A DNA stretch of 64,000 bases from Treponema sp. (GCA_017551545.1 JAFZLJ010000022.1:25017-89016), one strand, 5' to 3'. Counted from the stretch's first letter, positions 24,890-35,625 are shown. Notes: generated by a model from the sequence alone, not told the origin. Program-made: numbers and translations.

Positions 24890-26374
24890 TTATTTATACA
24901 ACGGAGCAACGGTGTCTACCATCTTCTGGTATTCGGCGTAGGCTTTGTCGTAGGCTTTTACGTTTTTGGCAATTGGTTTAGCGGTTTTTGTTTCGTCGAG
25001 CTTGATGTGTTCGGCACAAAGCTTTGCAATGCTGCATTTTCCGCTCATGTTTTTAAGACACCACAAGGCCTGAACTGCTCCACCAAGGGCTGCTGCTTCG
25101 TCCAGGGCAGGAACGTGGATTGGAAGATTCATAATATCTGCAACAATCTGGCGCCAGATAGGAGATTTTGAACCTCCGCCAATCAGACGAATCTGTTTTG
25201 GTTTAAATCCCAGCTTGCGGAAGGCATCAAGACCGCCACGCATAGCAAATACTGCAGATTCCAAAGAAGCGCGGGCAATGTTTGCACGGTTTGTATTTGC
25301 AGAAGTAAGACCTGTAATGCTTGCACGTCCGTTTGGTAAGTTTGGAGTACGTTCACCATTGAAGAATGGAATTACCAGAACGCCTTCTGAACCACATGGA
25401 GCTTTTGCTGCTTCGCCATCCAGTTCTTTTACATCCATATTGAAAAGTCCGCGTACAAATTCTGTAGCAACTGTACAGTTCATTGTACACAAAAGTGGAA
25501 GCCATCCGCCTGTAGAAGAACAGAAGCCCGAAAGTCCGTTTGCAGGATCAGCAATCGGCTTGTCTGAATATCCGTAGAGAGTTCCGGAAGTTCCCATAGA
25601 CATTGTAAGGAATCCGTCGGCAACGGTACCTGTTCCAACAGCACCCATCATGTTGTCTCCACCACCTGCAGAAACAGGGATGCCTGCAGGAATGCCATAT
25701 TTTTTGGCAGCAGCTTCTGTAACTACTCCAGCTGGTGCACTTGGTTCAATCAGTTTTGGAAGCAGACCCAAAAGCTTTGGATCGATGATGTTACAAATTT
25801 CTTTTGACCACTTGCGTTTTTTAGAATCGAACAAGGCTGTACCGGAAGCATCGCCGTATTCCATTACATATTGACCTGTGAGTTTCCAGTTTAAGTAGTC
25901 ATGTGGAAGCATGATATAAGCGAGCTTTTCAAATGCGGCAGGTTTGTTTTCCTTGAGCCACAAGATTTTTGGAGCGGTAAAGCCCGGAAGCATAAGGTTG
26001 CCCAGAAGCTTTACAACATTTTTATCTCCACCGGCAGCCTTTGTAATTTTTTCACACTGCTTTGCTGTAGAAGTATCGCACCAGAGCTTGATGTTATAAA
26101 GAGCCTTTCCATTTTTTCCAAGAGGAACAAAGCCGTGCTGCTGACCAGAAACACCAATGGCTTCGATAGTCTTTTTGTTTGCAGCACTCAATTTTCCAAA
26201 ACAAACATCAAGTCCGTTGTCGAACCATTCTGCTTTTTGTTCGCGTGTTCCATCAGCCTTGGAAATAAGTTCCATTGGGCAGCTGGCCTTTTCAATAATT
26301 TCCTTTTTCTCGTAATCATAAATTACAACCTTCATACTCTGTGTACCAAGGTCAATTCCAGCAACAGTTTTCAT
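24890..26374 (-). CDS. xylB: Xylulokinase
   Basis: This 494-residue FGGY-family kinase opens VAGIDLGTQSMKVVIYD (phosphate 1 loop) and contains SGQQHGFVPL near residue 75, LPHDYLNWKLTG near 155, GGGDNMMGAVGTG near 233 and the FGGY-type signature region RLIGGGSKSPIWRQIVAD near 400. It phosphorylates D-xylulose to xylulose-5-phosphate. It has AGGAGAAATAA before the ATG and a promoter at 26448-26475. Its 5' leader carries a copy of the second palindromic repeat. Confidence 0.93.
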   Translation of the reverse strand: MKTVAGIDLGTQSMKVVIYDYEKKEIIEKASCPMELISKADGTREQKAEWFDNGLDVCFGKLSAANKKTIEAIGVSGQQHGFVPLGKNGKALYNIKLWCDTSTAKQCEKITKAAGGDKNVVKLLGNLMLPGFTAPKILWLKENKPAAFEKLAYIMLPHDYLNWKLTGQYVMEYGDASGTALFDSKKRKWSKEICNIIDPKLLGLLPKLIEPSAPAGVVTEAAAKKYGIPAGIPVSAGGGDNMMGAVGTGTVADGFLTMSMGTSGTLYGYSDKPIADPANGLSGFCSSTGGWLPLLCTMNCTVATEFVRGLFNMDVKELDGEAAKAPCGSEGVLVIPFFNGERTPNLPNGRASITGLTSANTNRANIARASLESAVFAMRGGLDAFRKLGFKPKQIRLIGGGSKSPIWRQIVADIMNLPIHVPALDEAAALGGAVQALWCLKNMSGKCSIAKLCAEHIKLDETKTAKPIAKNVKAYDKAYAEYQKMVDTVAPLYK

Positions 26375-26390
26375 TTATTTCTCCTGTGTT

Positions 26391-26432
26391 ATTGTCGCGG
26401 TCCCTGAGCCTGTCGAAGGGTGACCCGACAAT
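26391..26432. repeat. Palindromic repeat PR2, full-length copy in the xylB leader
   Basis: The 42-base element is bounded by ATTGTCG and CGACAAT and contains the core CCCTGAGCCTGTCGAAGGG (26402-26420). A near-identical 41-base copy lies at 52632-52672. Here it lies in the predicted 5' leader of xylB, ending a few bases from the SD, so a hairpin could affect translation. Confidence 0.88.
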
Positions 26433-26447
26433 CTATTTTTTTCATAA

Positions 26448-26475
26448 ATTCTAATACAAACCCCGAATAAGTCAA
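26448..26475 (-). promoter_or_regulatory. Promoter for xylB
   Basis: On the minus strand TTGACT (26475-26470) and TAGAAT (26453-26448) are 16 bases apart. The transcript would start near 26441 and run through the palindromic repeat before the xylB SD. Confidence 0.55.
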
Positions 26476-26547
26476 GCGGAATTTTTCTTATGTTTTATTT
26501 GTCATTTTTAATAATAAATGCTATTCTGACGATGGAATCAGTATTTT

Positions 26548-27501
26548 ATGGAAACAACAAAAAACACACGTCCCGTTTTTGGCTATATTCTTGCTGCAAT
26601 TACAATTTTTTTCTGGGGAATAACTTTTATCTGTACAAAGGCGCTGCTTAATGATTTTTCGGCGCTTGAGATTCTTTTTTTCAGGTTTCTGGCGGCTTAC
26701 ATTGGACTTTGGATTATCAGACCAAAACGTCAAAAAATTGAACCCCGCGACAATATCTTCTTTATCCTTGCGGGGCTTTCTGGCGTAGTGCTTTATCAGT
26801 TTACAGAAAACATGGCAATCAATTTTACAAATGCTTCGAACGTAAGTGTAATCGTAAGTATCTGCCCGCTTTTTACAGCTCTTATTGCTCAGTACTTTTT
26901 AAAAGAAAACAATCTGAATCTGTGGTTTCTTTTAGGTTTTCTTATTTCAATCACAGGTGTTGCGCTTGTATGCTTCAACGGAAAAATGGAACTTGAACTT
27001 AATCCTGTAGGCGACCTGCTTGCTCTTTTTGCTGCAGTCTGCTGGGGATTCTATTCGCTTTTTGTTTCGCTCATTAATAGAAAAAAATACGACCCAATCT
27101 GTGCAACCCGCCGCGTTTTCTTTTATGCAGTTTTGTTCATGCTTCCGCTTATGGCTTGTGGTTTTCTTGTTACAAAAAGTGGAGCTCAGGGTGGAATGGC
27201 TGAATCAATGGCTGTTACCTTCGATAAAGCAATAAACGCTGCCCGTTTTTCAAAGCCATTAAACTGGTTCAACCTGCTTTTCCTTGGTTTTGTTGCAAGT
27301 GGTTTTTGTTTTAGTGCCTGGAACAAAACATGTGAAATTCTTGGAACTGTAAAGGTAACCTGCGGACTTTATCTTATTCCTGTTGTTACAATCATTTTTG
27401 CGTTCTTCACCCTTGGCGAACAGATTACTCTTCTTGGCGGCATTGGTGCAGTAATAACAATTGTAGGATTGTTTATAAGCGAAAAAAAGACAAAAGAATA
27501 A
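26548..27501 (+). CDS. DMT-superfamily (EamA) transporter
   Basis: This 317-residue protein has about ten hydrophobic helices arranged as two EamA repeats. The first includes FFWGITFICTKALL near residue 19 and LSGVVLYQFTENMAINFTNAS, the second FAAVCWGFYSLFVSL near 155. The family exports or exchanges small metabolites such as amino acids, purines or sugar derivatives. The substrate is not decidable. Position between xylB and a GH10 lipoprotein suggests, but does not prove, a role with the same carbon source. Confidence 0.88.
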   Translation: METTKNTRPVFGYILAAITIFFWGITFICTKALLNDFSALEILFFRFLAAYIGLWIIRPKRQKIEPRDNIFFILAGLSGVVLYQFTENMAINFTNASNVSVIVSICPLFTALIAQYFLKENNLNLWFLLGFLISITGVALVCFNGKMELELNPVGDLLALFAAVCWGFYSLFVSLINRKKYDPICATRRVFFYAVLFMLPLMACGFLVTKSGAQGGMAESMAVTFDKAINAARFSKPLNWFNLLFLGFVASGFCFSAWNKTCEILGTVKVTCGLYLIPVVTIIFAFFTLGEQITLLGGIGAVITIVGLFISEKKTKE

Positions 27502-27547
27502 TCGTGTGATATAATCAAAAACTAATTAAAACCTTAAGGAACAAAAA

Positions 27548-28834
27548 ATGAAAAAATCAATAATGATTATTACGGTTGTTCTTGCCTGCGTTTGTTTCAG
27601 CTGCTGTACAAAAAAATCAGAAACCGCTAAAAATACACAGTCTCCGTTTCAGAGTCAGTTTCCAGGTTTAAGTTCAAATAAAGATTCAGCAGAAGCTCAG
27701 CCTGTAGAAGATAGTTTTGTAGAAGATGATTTTATAAAAGAAGCACGCCTTTGTGATCTTGCCCAAAAATATGGATTTAAAGTAGGTGCCTGCATTTCTT
27801 ATAATCTGGTATCTCGTTCCGGTTATGTAAAAATGCTTACAGATGACTTTAACACAACAACAGGAACAAATGAATTCAAAGCATACTCATTGCTTGACCA
27901 AAGAAAAAGCATGGCCCAGGGTGTGCCTGTTATGAACTACTATCAGGCAGATGCAATTGCACGTCTTGCGCAGGCAAAAGGAATTGGAATCCGCGGGCAT
28001 GTTCTTGTCTGGGATGCCTACATGACAGAATGGTTTTTCCGTGAAGATTTTAGATCAGACGGAAAAATTGTAAACAAAGATGAAATGCAGCGACGCGTAA
28101 AATTATACATTGAAGATGTTATAACTCATTTTGAAACTCAGTTTCCTGGTGTAGTTTACTGCTGGGATGTTGTTAATGAAGCAGTTGCCGACGAAGTAAA
28201 TGAGCGTGTTGCAGACAATGATTATCATTTACGAAAAAGCCGTGGTGGAAGCCCAAACCTTTTTTACGGAATAATGGGTGAAGACTATGTAAAATACGCC
28301 TTCCAGTGTGCCCGCGAAACTGTAGATAAAGTAAATCCGGATATCAAACTTTTTTACAACGACTACAACACTTTTTACGAAGACAAGCGCGATGCAATTA
28401 TCAGAATGATTCAGTATATCAATAAAGAAGAAAAGCTTTGCGATGGTATAGGAATGCAGGGGTATATAGGAGGCTACGGTCAGCAGGAAGGCTGTATGAA
28501 TCCGAATGATTTGAACCTTATAAAAACTGCAATCAAAAAATACAGTGACCTTGGATTTGAAGTTCAGCTTACAGAAGTTGCCGTCAGAAATTACGACAAA
28601 GCACAGATAGACAAGCATGCAGAATTTTATGGAAAGCTTTTCAAGACAATCATAAGTGCCTGCAATGAAGGTGCAAATTTTACAGGAATAACAATCTGGG
28701 GAATTACAGATAATCCGTCTATGCCAAAAAATGATTACAGTTATAAAATGAACGGGCCATACTGCGGATTGTTTTCTGAATTCTATGAGCCAAAGGAATC
28801 GTATAAAGAAGTATACAAGGTCCTTTGTGAATAA
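27548..28834 (+). CDS. GH10 endo-1,4-beta-xylanase lipoprotein
   Basis: This 428-residue protein starts with a lipoprotein signal ending VCFSCC (Cys at about residue 19-20), so it should be anchored at the cell surface or periplasm. A Ser/Gln/Glu-rich linker runs to about residue 60, then the GH10 domain: GHVLVWDAYMTEWF near 155, YCWDVVNEAVAD (acid/base Glu) near 205 and VQLTEVAVRNY (nucleophile Glu) near 340. With the intracellular GH10 and XylB this gives an outside-to-inside xylan path. An AAGGAACAAAAA SD precedes the ATG. Confidence 0.9.
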   Translation: MKKSIMIITVVLACVCFSCCTKKSETAKNTQSPFQSQFPGLSSNKDSAEAQPVEDSFVEDDFIKEARLCDLAQKYGFKVGACISYNLVSRSGYVKMLTDDFNTTTGTNEFKAYSLLDQRKSMAQGVPVMNYYQADAIARLAQAKGIGIRGHVLVWDAYMTEWFFREDFRSDGKIVNKDEMQRRVKLYIEDVITHFETQFPGVVYCWDVVNEAVADEVNERVADNDYHLRKSRGGSPNLFYGIMGEDYVKYAFQCARETVDKVNPDIKLFYNDYNTFYEDKRDAIIRMIQYINKEEKLCDGIGMQGYIGGYGQQEGCMNPNDLNLIKTAIKKYSDLGFEVQLTEVAVRNYDKAQIDKHAEFYGKLFKTIISACNEGANFTGITIWGITDNPSMPKNDYSYKMNGPYCGLFSEFYEPKESYKEVYKVLCE

Positions 28835-28858
28835 TTACAAGCAGGTTATAAAGCAGCT

Positions 28859-30427
28859 ATGCCACAAAATACACTGATAACAATTCAAAATTGCCGGATT
28901 GATAATTCTCGAAAAACAATTGTTCAGAATATAAATTGGACAATGAATGCAGGAGAAAACTGGCTTGTTATTGGACCAAACGGCGGCGGCAAGGCTGATT
29001 TTTTAAATGCACTTGCTGGTGTTGGAGGGCTCAAAATAACTCCAAATGCTGGACAGGATGTTTCGCTTTTTTCAAACAGTTTTGCAGGTTCAACAGAAAT
29101 AGTTTCTCTGGAACGCGCTGCAAAAATTATTCAGGAAGAACGCGACAACGACGAAAGTGATTATGTAGAAGGCGGCGTAGATATTGGCCGTACGGCCCGA
29201 ATGTTTATAGCACAGTCGCTCTGGCCTGATATTAAAAAGGGTAAGCCGCTCCCTCCAGAAGCCCAGGAGTTTGATAACCGCCCTGAAATTGAATTAACAG
29301 GAATAAAAAAGATTCTTGACCGTGGATTAAAATATCTTTCTACCGGCGAAATAAGACGAACTCTTTTAGCCCGTGCACTCATCAGCGGCAAGCAGCTTTT
29401 AATTCTTTCAGACCCATTTGCCGGACTTGATGCCCAGAGCCGAAAGATTATTTTTGATTTTATAGAAAGGGAAATGACAGGGGCCCTTGGGCTTATTCTT
29501 GGTATGGAGCGCTGGAACGAAATTCCTGACACAATTACTCACGTACTGGAATTTACTAACAAAGAGATTTCTTTCTGCGGTGCGCGTGGTGATTATGAAA
29601 AAGTAATGCATCAGCGGGAGACCCTTCGACAAGCTCAGGGTTCCCAGGTGCTCGTACTTCCAGATAACGGAATTGTGGTCCCTGAGCGTGTCGAAGGGCT
29701 GCAAAACTCTTCCGAACTAGACTCGCCCCTTGTCCAAATGACCAACGTAAACGTAGCATGGGGCGACAATCATGTACTCCGAAATCTGAACTGGACTGTA
29801 AATAAGGGTGAACACTGGCTCATTCAGGGCCCGAACGGCAGCGGAAAAACAACTCTTCTTGAGCTTATTACCGGCGATAATATGCAGGTTTTCTGCAATG
29901 ACGTAAAGCTTTTTGGCAAAAAACGCGGCTCCGGCGAAACAATCTGGGATATAAAAAAGCAGTTGGGCATAGTTTCATACCGCCTTCATGTAGAATACAG
30001 AATGCTTGGCGGAACAAGTTTGCTCAATGTAATAATTTCGGGCTTCAGAGACTCAATAGGCCTTTACGAAGCCGCAAAAGACACCGAAATTGACCTTGCA
30101 AAAAAATGGCTTGCCTTTGGCGGGTTTTCCGGCCGCGAAAACGAATCCTTCGGCAACCTGAGCTACGGCGAACAGCGTGCAATATTAATCCTTCGTTCCG
30201 CAGTAAAGTCACCGGCCTTGCTCATCTTAGATGAACCCTGCCACGGCCTGGATGAAAACTTCCGCACAAAAGTCCTTCACCTTATGGAACTAATAGGCGA
30301 AGGCGGCACCACCACAATGCTCCACGTAACCCACGACCCAACAGAAATTCTTCCTTGTGAAAAAAATATCCTCCAGCTATGTCCGCAGGAGGATCCGATG
30401 TATGTTATTAAAACGATTCGCCACTAA
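28859..30427 (+). CDS. Tandem-ATPase ABC protein (ModF/PhrA-like) with degenerate first site and repeat-encoded linker
   Basis: This 522-residue soluble protein has two ABC ATPase domains and no membrane segments. Domain 1 (residues ~5-240) has Walker A GPNGGGKADF, with Ala46 in place of the Ser/Thr that binds magnesium, and Walker B ILSDPFAGLD in place of ILDEP. Domain 2 (~290-515) is canonical: GPNGSGKTT, LSYGEQ, LILDEPCHGLD. The linker between them, about residues 254-280, is encoded by an inverted pair of PR2 repeats (29619-29700) and reads through as LRQAQG ... VPERVEG. ModF-type proteins have unclear roles; this one is probably one-site active. Confidence 0.82.
   Translation: MPQNTLITIQNCRIDNSRKTIVQNINWTMNAGENWLVIGPNGGGKADFLNALAGVGGLKITPNAGQDVSLFSNSFAGSTEIVSLERAAKIIQEERDNDESDYVEGGVDIGRTARMFIAQSLWPDIKKGKPLPPEAQEFDNRPEIELTGIKKILDRGLKYLSTGEIRRTLLARALISGKQLLILSDPFAGLDAQSRKIIFDFIEREMTGALGLILGMERWNEIPDTITHVLEFTNKEISFCGARGDYEKVMHQRETLRQAQGSQVLVLPDNGIVVPERVEGLQNSSELDSPLVQMTNVNVAWGDNHVLRNLNWTVNKGEHWLIQGPNGSGKTTLLELITGDNMQVFCNDVKLFGKKRGSGETIWDIKKQLGIVSYRLHVEYRMLGGTSLLNVIISGFRDSIGLYEAAKDTEIDLAKKWLAFGGFSGRENESFGNLSYGEQRAILILRSAVKSPALLILDEPCHGLDENFRTKVLHLMELIGEGGTTTMLHVTHDPTEILPCEKNILQLCPQEDPMYVIKTIRH
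29619..29700. repeat. Two PR2 palindromic repeats in inverted orientation inside the tandem-ABC gene
   Basis: CCCTTCGACAAGCTCAGGG (29622-29640) and GGTCCCTGAGCGTGTCGAAG (29677-29696) face each other with 36 bases between. Both are in frame with the host gene and fall between its two ATPase domains, adding roughly 27 residues without a stop. This is the same core found at seven other loci or sites in the window. Confidence 0.88.
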
Positions 30428-30435
30428 AATTCAAT

Positions 30436-30464
30436 TTGTATTTTTTTTTCATCTGTTCTATAAT
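30436..30464 (+). promoter_or_regulatory. Promoter for the first chemoreceptor gene
   Basis: TTGTAT (30436-30441) and TATAAT (30459-30464) are 17 bases apart, 27 bases before the ATG at 30492, with a CAGAGGTG SD between. Confidence 0.5.
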
Positions 30465-30491
30465 ATATAGCATAAAAACTCAGAGGTGATT

Positions 30492-32561
30492 ATGCACAGC
30501 ATTAAGGGAAAACTTATCATATTGACCGTATCGATTGTTCTGGTGGGAATTATTGCTACAGGTGGATTGGCATATTATTTTGCAGATAAGGCTTTAAGAG
30601 CTTCTTCACGCAGCAGTTTTGAGGCTGTTGCAAATGATGCAACTAATCAGATAAATGAATTGAACGAAAAGGAATTCATGCTTTTGAATTCTATTGCAGA
30701 AATGCCGTTTGCAAGAGATCCTGAAGTTTCTCTTGAAGAAAAAAACAGACAGATGGCAGATGTTGTAAACCTGAATGTAGATAAATACGAAAACTGTGCC
30801 TTCTACGATGAAGACGGTTTTACATATATTCGTTCTACCGGCCAGAAACTCAACCTTGCATCTGGACGCGTTTACTTTGAACAGGCAATGAAGGGTTCAA
30901 ATTATGTAGTTGATCCTGCATTTTCTTCTGTAATCAATGCTGTTCTTATGTTCTATGCAGTTCCGGTTTATAACTACAAAGGAAAGATTCACGGAGTTGC
31001 AGTTTCTGTAATTAAGGGAAACAGACTTTCGCACATTGTAACAGATATTCCAATTGGTGAAGGTTATCATCCGTTTGTAGTAAGTAAATCTACAGGCGAA
31101 ATTATTGGTATGCCTGAAACTATGGAAATTGACCTTGAGCAGAATACAGCCCTTAAAGAAGCTGTAGACAAGGCTATGGCAGGTTTTGATGACATTATGG
31201 AATACAACGACACACTTACCGGCAAGAAAATGTCGTTCCTTGCAAAGGAAGTTCCTTCAAAACCAGAATGGCTTGTTGTTTGTTCTGTTCCTTATGATTT
31301 CTACTTTGGCGGACTTAAGCACATCAAGAACTCAATCATTATTGTTGTTAGTGTTGCTTTCATCATTATTCTTTTAAGTCTTTTGCTTTCTCTTAATAAA
31401 TTTCTTAGACCGCTTCTTGAACTTACAAATTCAATTTCTGAACTTGCAAGCGACAGTGCCGACCTTACACGAAAAATTCAGGTTCGCAATAAAGATGAAA
31501 TTGGAAAGGTTGTTACAGGATTTAACTTGTTCACAGACAAGCTCCGCAACATCATTATGGATATTAAAACTTCGCAGGAAACTTTGGATACTGTAAGTGT
31601 TGATATGAGTCACTCTGCTACAGATACTTCAAATATCATGGCTCAGATTTCTTCAAGCATTGATGAGCTTCATACTCAGCTTGGTGAACAGGCTTGTACA
31701 GTTGCCGAAACAGTATTTAAGGTAAACGAAGTTTCTACAAATATTTCTTCGCTTGATGATTTGATTACTGTTCAGGTAAACGAAGTAACACAGGCTTCTA
31801 CTACTGTAGAAGAAATGGTAAGCAATATTGCTTCGGTAAACAGAATTGTAGACCGCATGGCTTCTTCATTCAGCAACCTTGAAAGCAATGTACGCAACGG
31901 TTCAGAAAAGCAGGTTCTTGTAAATGATAGAATCATTAAGATTCAGGATGAATCAGAAATGCTTGAAGAGGCCAACACTGTAATTCAGGGAATTGCCGAA
32001 CAGACAAACCTTCTTGCTATGAACGCCGCAATCGAAGCTGCACACGCTGGTGAAGCAGGAAAGGGCTTCTCTGTAGTAGCAGACGAAATCCGTAAGCTTT
32101 CTGAAGATTCTTCTGAACAGTCACAGAAAATTGGTGAACAGCTTTCAAAAATCAGAGAGTCTATTGCCGGTGTAACAATTGCTTCCGGAGAATCGCTTGA
32201 ATCATTTAATAAGCTTTCTGGTATGATTGCCGAAACAGATAATCTTGTACGCCAGATTAAAGATTCAATGAATGAACAGACAGAAGGTTCTAAGCATATT
32301 AATGAATCGCTCCAGACCTTGAACAACAATACACGCGATGTTCGTTCTTCTAGTAACATCATGACCGAAAGCAACAGACTGGTTATGGATAAGATTCATA
32401 TTCTTGAATCAGTTACAGAGACAATGGCTAACAACATGAACGGAGTTGCAGAAGATTCTAAGAAAATTGCAGAAGCAGGAATTGTCCTTTCAGAAAATTC
32501 CCGCAACGTTCGCAACAGTGTTTCTAAAATCAGCGCTCAGATTAAACAGTTCAAAGTATAA
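30492..32561 (+). CDS. Methyl-accepting chemotaxis protein with periplasmic Cache-type sensor
   Basis: From the ATG at 30492 this is 689 residues; an apparent GTG two codons earlier is part of the SD sequence. Layout: membrane helix at about 10-30, periplasmic sensor of the dCache type (with the YxxA/FYDEDGF and VYFEQAM blocks) to about 275, second helix near 280-305, HAMP about 305-360, and a cytoplasmic signalling hairpin with the tip [20 protein letters not shown] near residue 500. It would control the CheA kinase. It converges on the second receptor gene with three bases between stops. Confidence 0.92.
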   Translation: MHSIKGKLIILTVSIVLVGIIATGGLAYYFADKALRASSRSSFEAVANDATNQINELNEKEFMLLNSIAEMPFARDPEVSLEEKNRQMADVVNLNVDKYENCAFYDEDGFTYIRSTGQKLNLASGRVYFEQAMKGSNYVVDPAFSSVINAVLMFYAVPVYNYKGKIHGVAVSVIKGNRLSHIVTDIPIGEGYHPFVVSKSTGEIIGMPETMEIDLEQNTALKEAVDKAMAGFDDIMEYNDTLTGKKMSFLAKEVPSKPEWLVVCSVPYDFYFGGLKHIKNSIIIVVSVAFIIILLSLLLSLNKFLRPLLELTNSISELASDSADLTRKIQVRNKDEIGKVVTGFNLFTDKLRNIIMDIKTSQETLDTVSVDMSHSATDTSNIMAQISSSIDELHTQLGEQACTVAETVFKVNEVSTNISSLDDLITVQVNEVTQASTTVEEMVSNIASVNRIVDRMASSFSNLESNVRNGSEKQVLVNDRIIKIQDESEMLEEANTVIQGIAEQTNLLAMNAAIEAAHAGEAGKGFSVVADEIRKLSEDSSEQSQKIGEQLSKIRESIAGVTIASGESLESFNKLSGMIAETDNLVRQIKDSMNEQTEGSKHINESLQTLNNNTRDVRSSSNIMTESNRLVMDKIHILESVTETMANNMNGVAEDSKKIAEAGIVLSENSRNVRNSVSKISAQIKQFKV

Positions 32562-32564
32562 GGC

Positions 32565-34433
32565 TTACAACTCAAACTTGCCCAGCTCATCATTAATGTT
32601 CTGTACAGACTGCTGATTTGCCTGGGCTTTGTCATTTATAATTTCAATTGACTGAGAGAAGTCTTTCAAGATTCCAAGCGAAAGATTCATAGAACCGTCA
32701 AGCTTGCCAGAAAGTTCAACTACATTCTTTATGCCTTCTGTAATTTCTTCTGTATAGTTTGCCTGGTTCTGAATAAGTTCATTTACGCTCTTAATATTCT
32801 GCGAAATCTTATTTGTTGTAGAAAGAATTTCTTCGGCACCTGTAGACTGAATTTCCATTGTCTGTGCAATGTTTTCAACAACGTGTGTCTGAGTTTCAAT
32901 TTCCTGCTGAATCTTATAGAACATTGTCTTAGTATCCTGCATGCTCGAAGAACCGTTTTGAATAGCATTTGTAATTTCTATAATCAAATCTTTAATGCTC
33001 TTTGCCTGGCTTTGTGTACTTTCTGCAAGCTTACGGATTTCATCGGCAACTACAGAGAATCCTTGTCCGGCTTCACCAGCGTGTGCAGCCTCAATAGCAG
33101 CGTTCATGGCAAGCAAGTTTGTCTGTGAAGCAACCTGCTGAATAACCTGAATAACTTCAGACATCTTCTTAGATTTTTCACTTACCGAATTAATAACAAG
33201 CTCTGTTTTTTGTACTTCGGAAGAACCTGCTTCGGAAGAATCAGAAAGGTTCTTTGAAAGTTCTCGCGCCTGCTGAATAAGTTCATTGATGTGGTTTGTA
33301 TTTTCGGCCATCTGCGAAATAGCTTCGGCGTTCTGCTCTTCGGCCATTGCCTGTTCCTGCATGGTTGCACTGACTTTTGAAGCATCTTCATTAAGCTTGT
33401 AAATATTGTTCTTTGCAGATTCAAGAACATTGTCTTTTTCCTGATTCCTTTTCTGCATTTCTTCAAAGCTTGTTACAATCATGTTCATACTTGTAGAAGA
33501 ATTGTCTGTAATAGAAAGAAGATCATTTGCAGCATCGCCTACAGAAGTAGATTCAGATTTTAATGCTGTAAGCGACTGGTACAGGAATTCCATAAGCTTG
33601 TTCATAGATGTCATGATTACACCAAAGTCATCAAAGGTTCCAATGTTTAATCGTGCAACAAGGTTTCCTTCTTTTCTAAGGGCATCAATCTGTTCTACAG
33701 TCATCTTAAAGCGCTTTCTAAGCTGGTTCAGAATAAGAATACAAAGAGGAAGCGAAATGGCACTACTCATTATAAGTGCATACAAACCTTTTCGTATAAA
33801 ATATGCAATGGTCCAGCCGTGACGAACAGCACTATAACCAGAGCAGAACAAATGCCAGCCAACAATAAGCATTACATTAATGATGATTACTGCAAGAGAG
33901 TGGGTGTAGCGTGAGTTTTTCATGCCGTCTGTATTCTGAATTTTTAATTTTGCAAGCTGAGTTCGGGCCATTATGTTAAAACATTTTGTAGAATAAGAAA
34001 TGGCAAGCATGGCATAAAGCATTACAAGAACAAGAATAATCAGAAGGTCTGTAAGGTTGTAATTAAGGCCACCGGTAAGTGTCTTGATTACGATTGTAGA
34101 ACCGTTTCCTACAGGATATCCAAGAAGAATTGAAATAATCGAAAGAGTATTAATTCTTGAAAGGATTTTCTGAGCATTATGTTTTTCTTCTTCTGTTAAA
34201 GAACGATTTTCTGCTTCTTTTACAAGCCTTGAAAGAGGTTTAAGCATTCTCCAGACAATTATTGAAATAAGGATAAAAACACCGGCAGCAGGTCCAAGCG
34301 AAGTTCCAAGGTGTGATGCCCAGTCCATCCAGGTAGAACCTTTAATCTGAGTTACCTGAAAAGATGAAAGTAAAGGAACTCCAATTACAGTTGAAAGTCC
34401 AAAAAACAGTAAATAGATGCTAAATAAATTCAT
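32565..34433 (-). CDS. Methyl-accepting chemotaxis protein with polytopic membrane N-terminus
   Basis: From the ATG at 34433 (GGAG just upstream) this is 622 residues; a TTG five codons earlier has no SD. The first 260 residues contain about six membrane helices in two groups instead of a periplasmic sensor, then HAMP-like sequence (~260-300) and a signalling hairpin with [20 protein letters not shown] near residue 435. Such receptors sense signals in or across the membrane. The related receptor at 30492 shares the same tip sequence but not the sensor. Confidence 0.88.
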   Translation of the reverse strand: MNLFSIYLLFFGLSTVIGVPLLSSFQVTQIKGSTWMDWASHLGTSLGPAAGVFILISIIVWRMLKPLSRLVKEAENRSLTEEEKHNAQKILSRINTLSIISILLGYPVGNGSTIVIKTLTGGLNYNLTDLLIILVLVMLYAMLAISYSTKCFNIMARTQLAKLKIQNTDGMKNSRYTHSLAVIIINVMLIVGWHLFCSGYSAVRHGWTIAYFIRKGLYALIMSSAISLPLCILILNQLRKRFKMTVEQIDALRKEGNLVARLNIGTFDDFGVIMTSMNKLMEFLYQSLTALKSESTSVGDAANDLLSITDNSSTSMNMIVTSFEEMQKRNQEKDNVLESAKNNIYKLNEDASKVSATMQEQAMAEEQNAEAISQMAENTNHINELIQQARELSKNLSDSSEAGSSEVQKTELVINSVSEKSKKMSEVIQVIQQVASQTNLLAMNAAIEAAHAGEAGQGFSVVADEIRKLAESTQSQAKSIKDLIIEITNAIQNGSSSMQDTKTMFYKIQQEIETQTHVVENIAQTMEIQSTGAEEILSTTNKISQNIKSVNELIQNQANYTEEITEGIKNVVELSGKLDGSMNLSLGILKDFSQSIEIINDKAQANQQSVQNINDELGKFEL

Positions 34434-34525
34434 AACTCCATGCTCCAAATAAAGAGAAAAAATATACTTTTATTATACCACAAATATGCCGATTTTACTA
34501 ATAAATAATAATCTATTCGGATTAT

Positions 34526-34555
34526 TTGACATATATATATTTACTATGATATACT
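34526..34555 (+). promoter_or_regulatory. Promoter for the M23 peptidase-bactofilin operon
   Basis: TTGACA (34526-34531) and TATACT (34550-34555) are 18 bases apart, with TG one base before the -10 box. Transcript would begin near 34562, before the GGGGAAAA SD and the TTG start at 34594. Confidence 0.6.
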
Positions 34556-34593
34556 ATAAATTACGGTATATAAAATAAAGTGGGGAAAATGTT

Positions 34594-35619
34594 TTGCCAA
34601 GAACACAACGAAAGGTAAAAAAGTTCGAAAAACGCTTCGCAAACAAAGTTACGAATAAAACAAGCAGTTTCTTTAAGTCATTTGGCATGTTTTTTGTTCG
34701 TGCGTTTAAACTTTTTGACAGCAAGCTTACAATTATGGTTGTTCCCCATTCTCATGGTAAAGTAATCAATTTCCAGACAAATGTATTTGCAATAACACTC
34801 GGATTTTTAATTTCAATTGGCGTTATTTCTTCTTTTGTTTACTTCAACCGTCATTCAATGGCATCTAAAACTGAAATTTCAAATCTTATGAGTCAGAACC
34901 GCGAAACTCTTGCAAGTCTTGATCAGCTTCGTGATGAAAATGCAAACCTTTTTAAGGCTGCAAAACGATTCCAGACTTCACTTTCACAGAGTCTTTCGCT
35001 TCTTGGTATTCAGCAGGTTGAATCAAGTTTTGATACTTCGCTTAACAACGGAGACCTTTCTTCTTTATTTAATTCAAAAGAAATTACTACAGGTTCGGCA
35101 CGCGAGCTTGCAGATATAAAAGAGTTAACATCTTACCTTGAAAGTGCTGTTGATCCGATTGAACAGATTGGAAAGATGATTAAGACACAGCAGGCACTCT
35201 TTACAGAAATTCCAAGTATCTGTCCTCTTAAGAGTCCAAACCTTCACGTTTCAATGGCATTTGGTCCAAACCTGCACCCTCTTACAAATCAGTGGTACAT
35301 TCATAAGGGAATTGACTTTTCTACATACCGTTCGGGCGACGCTGTAATGGCAACTGCTTCCGGACAGGTAGTAAACGTAGGCTTTGATTCAAACTACGGA
35401 AACTTTGTAATTATAAAACACAATCACGGTATTTATACACGCTATGCTCACTTGAGTGGTTATCGTGTTAAAAAAGGACAGCTAGTAGAGCAGGGTACCA
35501 TAATAGGTACTGTTGGAAATACCGGTATTTCTACAGGTCCTCACCTTCATTATGAAGTTCACATTGGTTCCGATGTAGTTGATCCTGCAAAATACGTAAA
35601 CGTTAAGCTTTCAAAATAG
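34594..35619 (+). CDS. Membrane-anchored M23 (LytM) metallopeptidase
   Basis: This 341-residue protein uses a TTG start eight bases after GGGG; the nearby ATG at 34589 is in another frame. It has one membrane helix at about residues 60-85, a coiled-coil-like stretch to about 190, then a LytM domain with HKGIDFST (His-x-x-x-Asp zinc ligands) near 230 and GPHLHYEVH (His-x-His) near 310. It should cut cross-links in peptidoglycan. It is the first gene of a four-gene run with bactofilin, a pairing known in other bacteria for cell shape control. Confidence 0.9.
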   Translation: MPRTQRKVKKFEKRFANKVTNKTSSFFKSFGMFFVRAFKLFDSKLTIMVVPHSHGKVINFQTNVFAITLGFLISIGVISSFVYFNRHSMASKTEISNLMSQNRETLASLDQLRDENANLFKAAKRFQTSLSQSLSLLGIQQVESSFDTSLNNGDLSSLFNSKEITTGSARELADIKELTSYLESAVDPIEQIGKMIKTQQALFTEIPSICPLKSPNLHVSMAFGPNLHPLTNQWYIHKGIDFSTYRSGDAVMATASGQVVNVGFDSNYGNFVIIKHNHGIYTRYAHLSGYRVKKGQLVEQGTIIGTVGNTGISTGPHLHYEVHIGSDVVDPAKYVNVKLSK

Positions 35620-35625
35620 GTTCTT

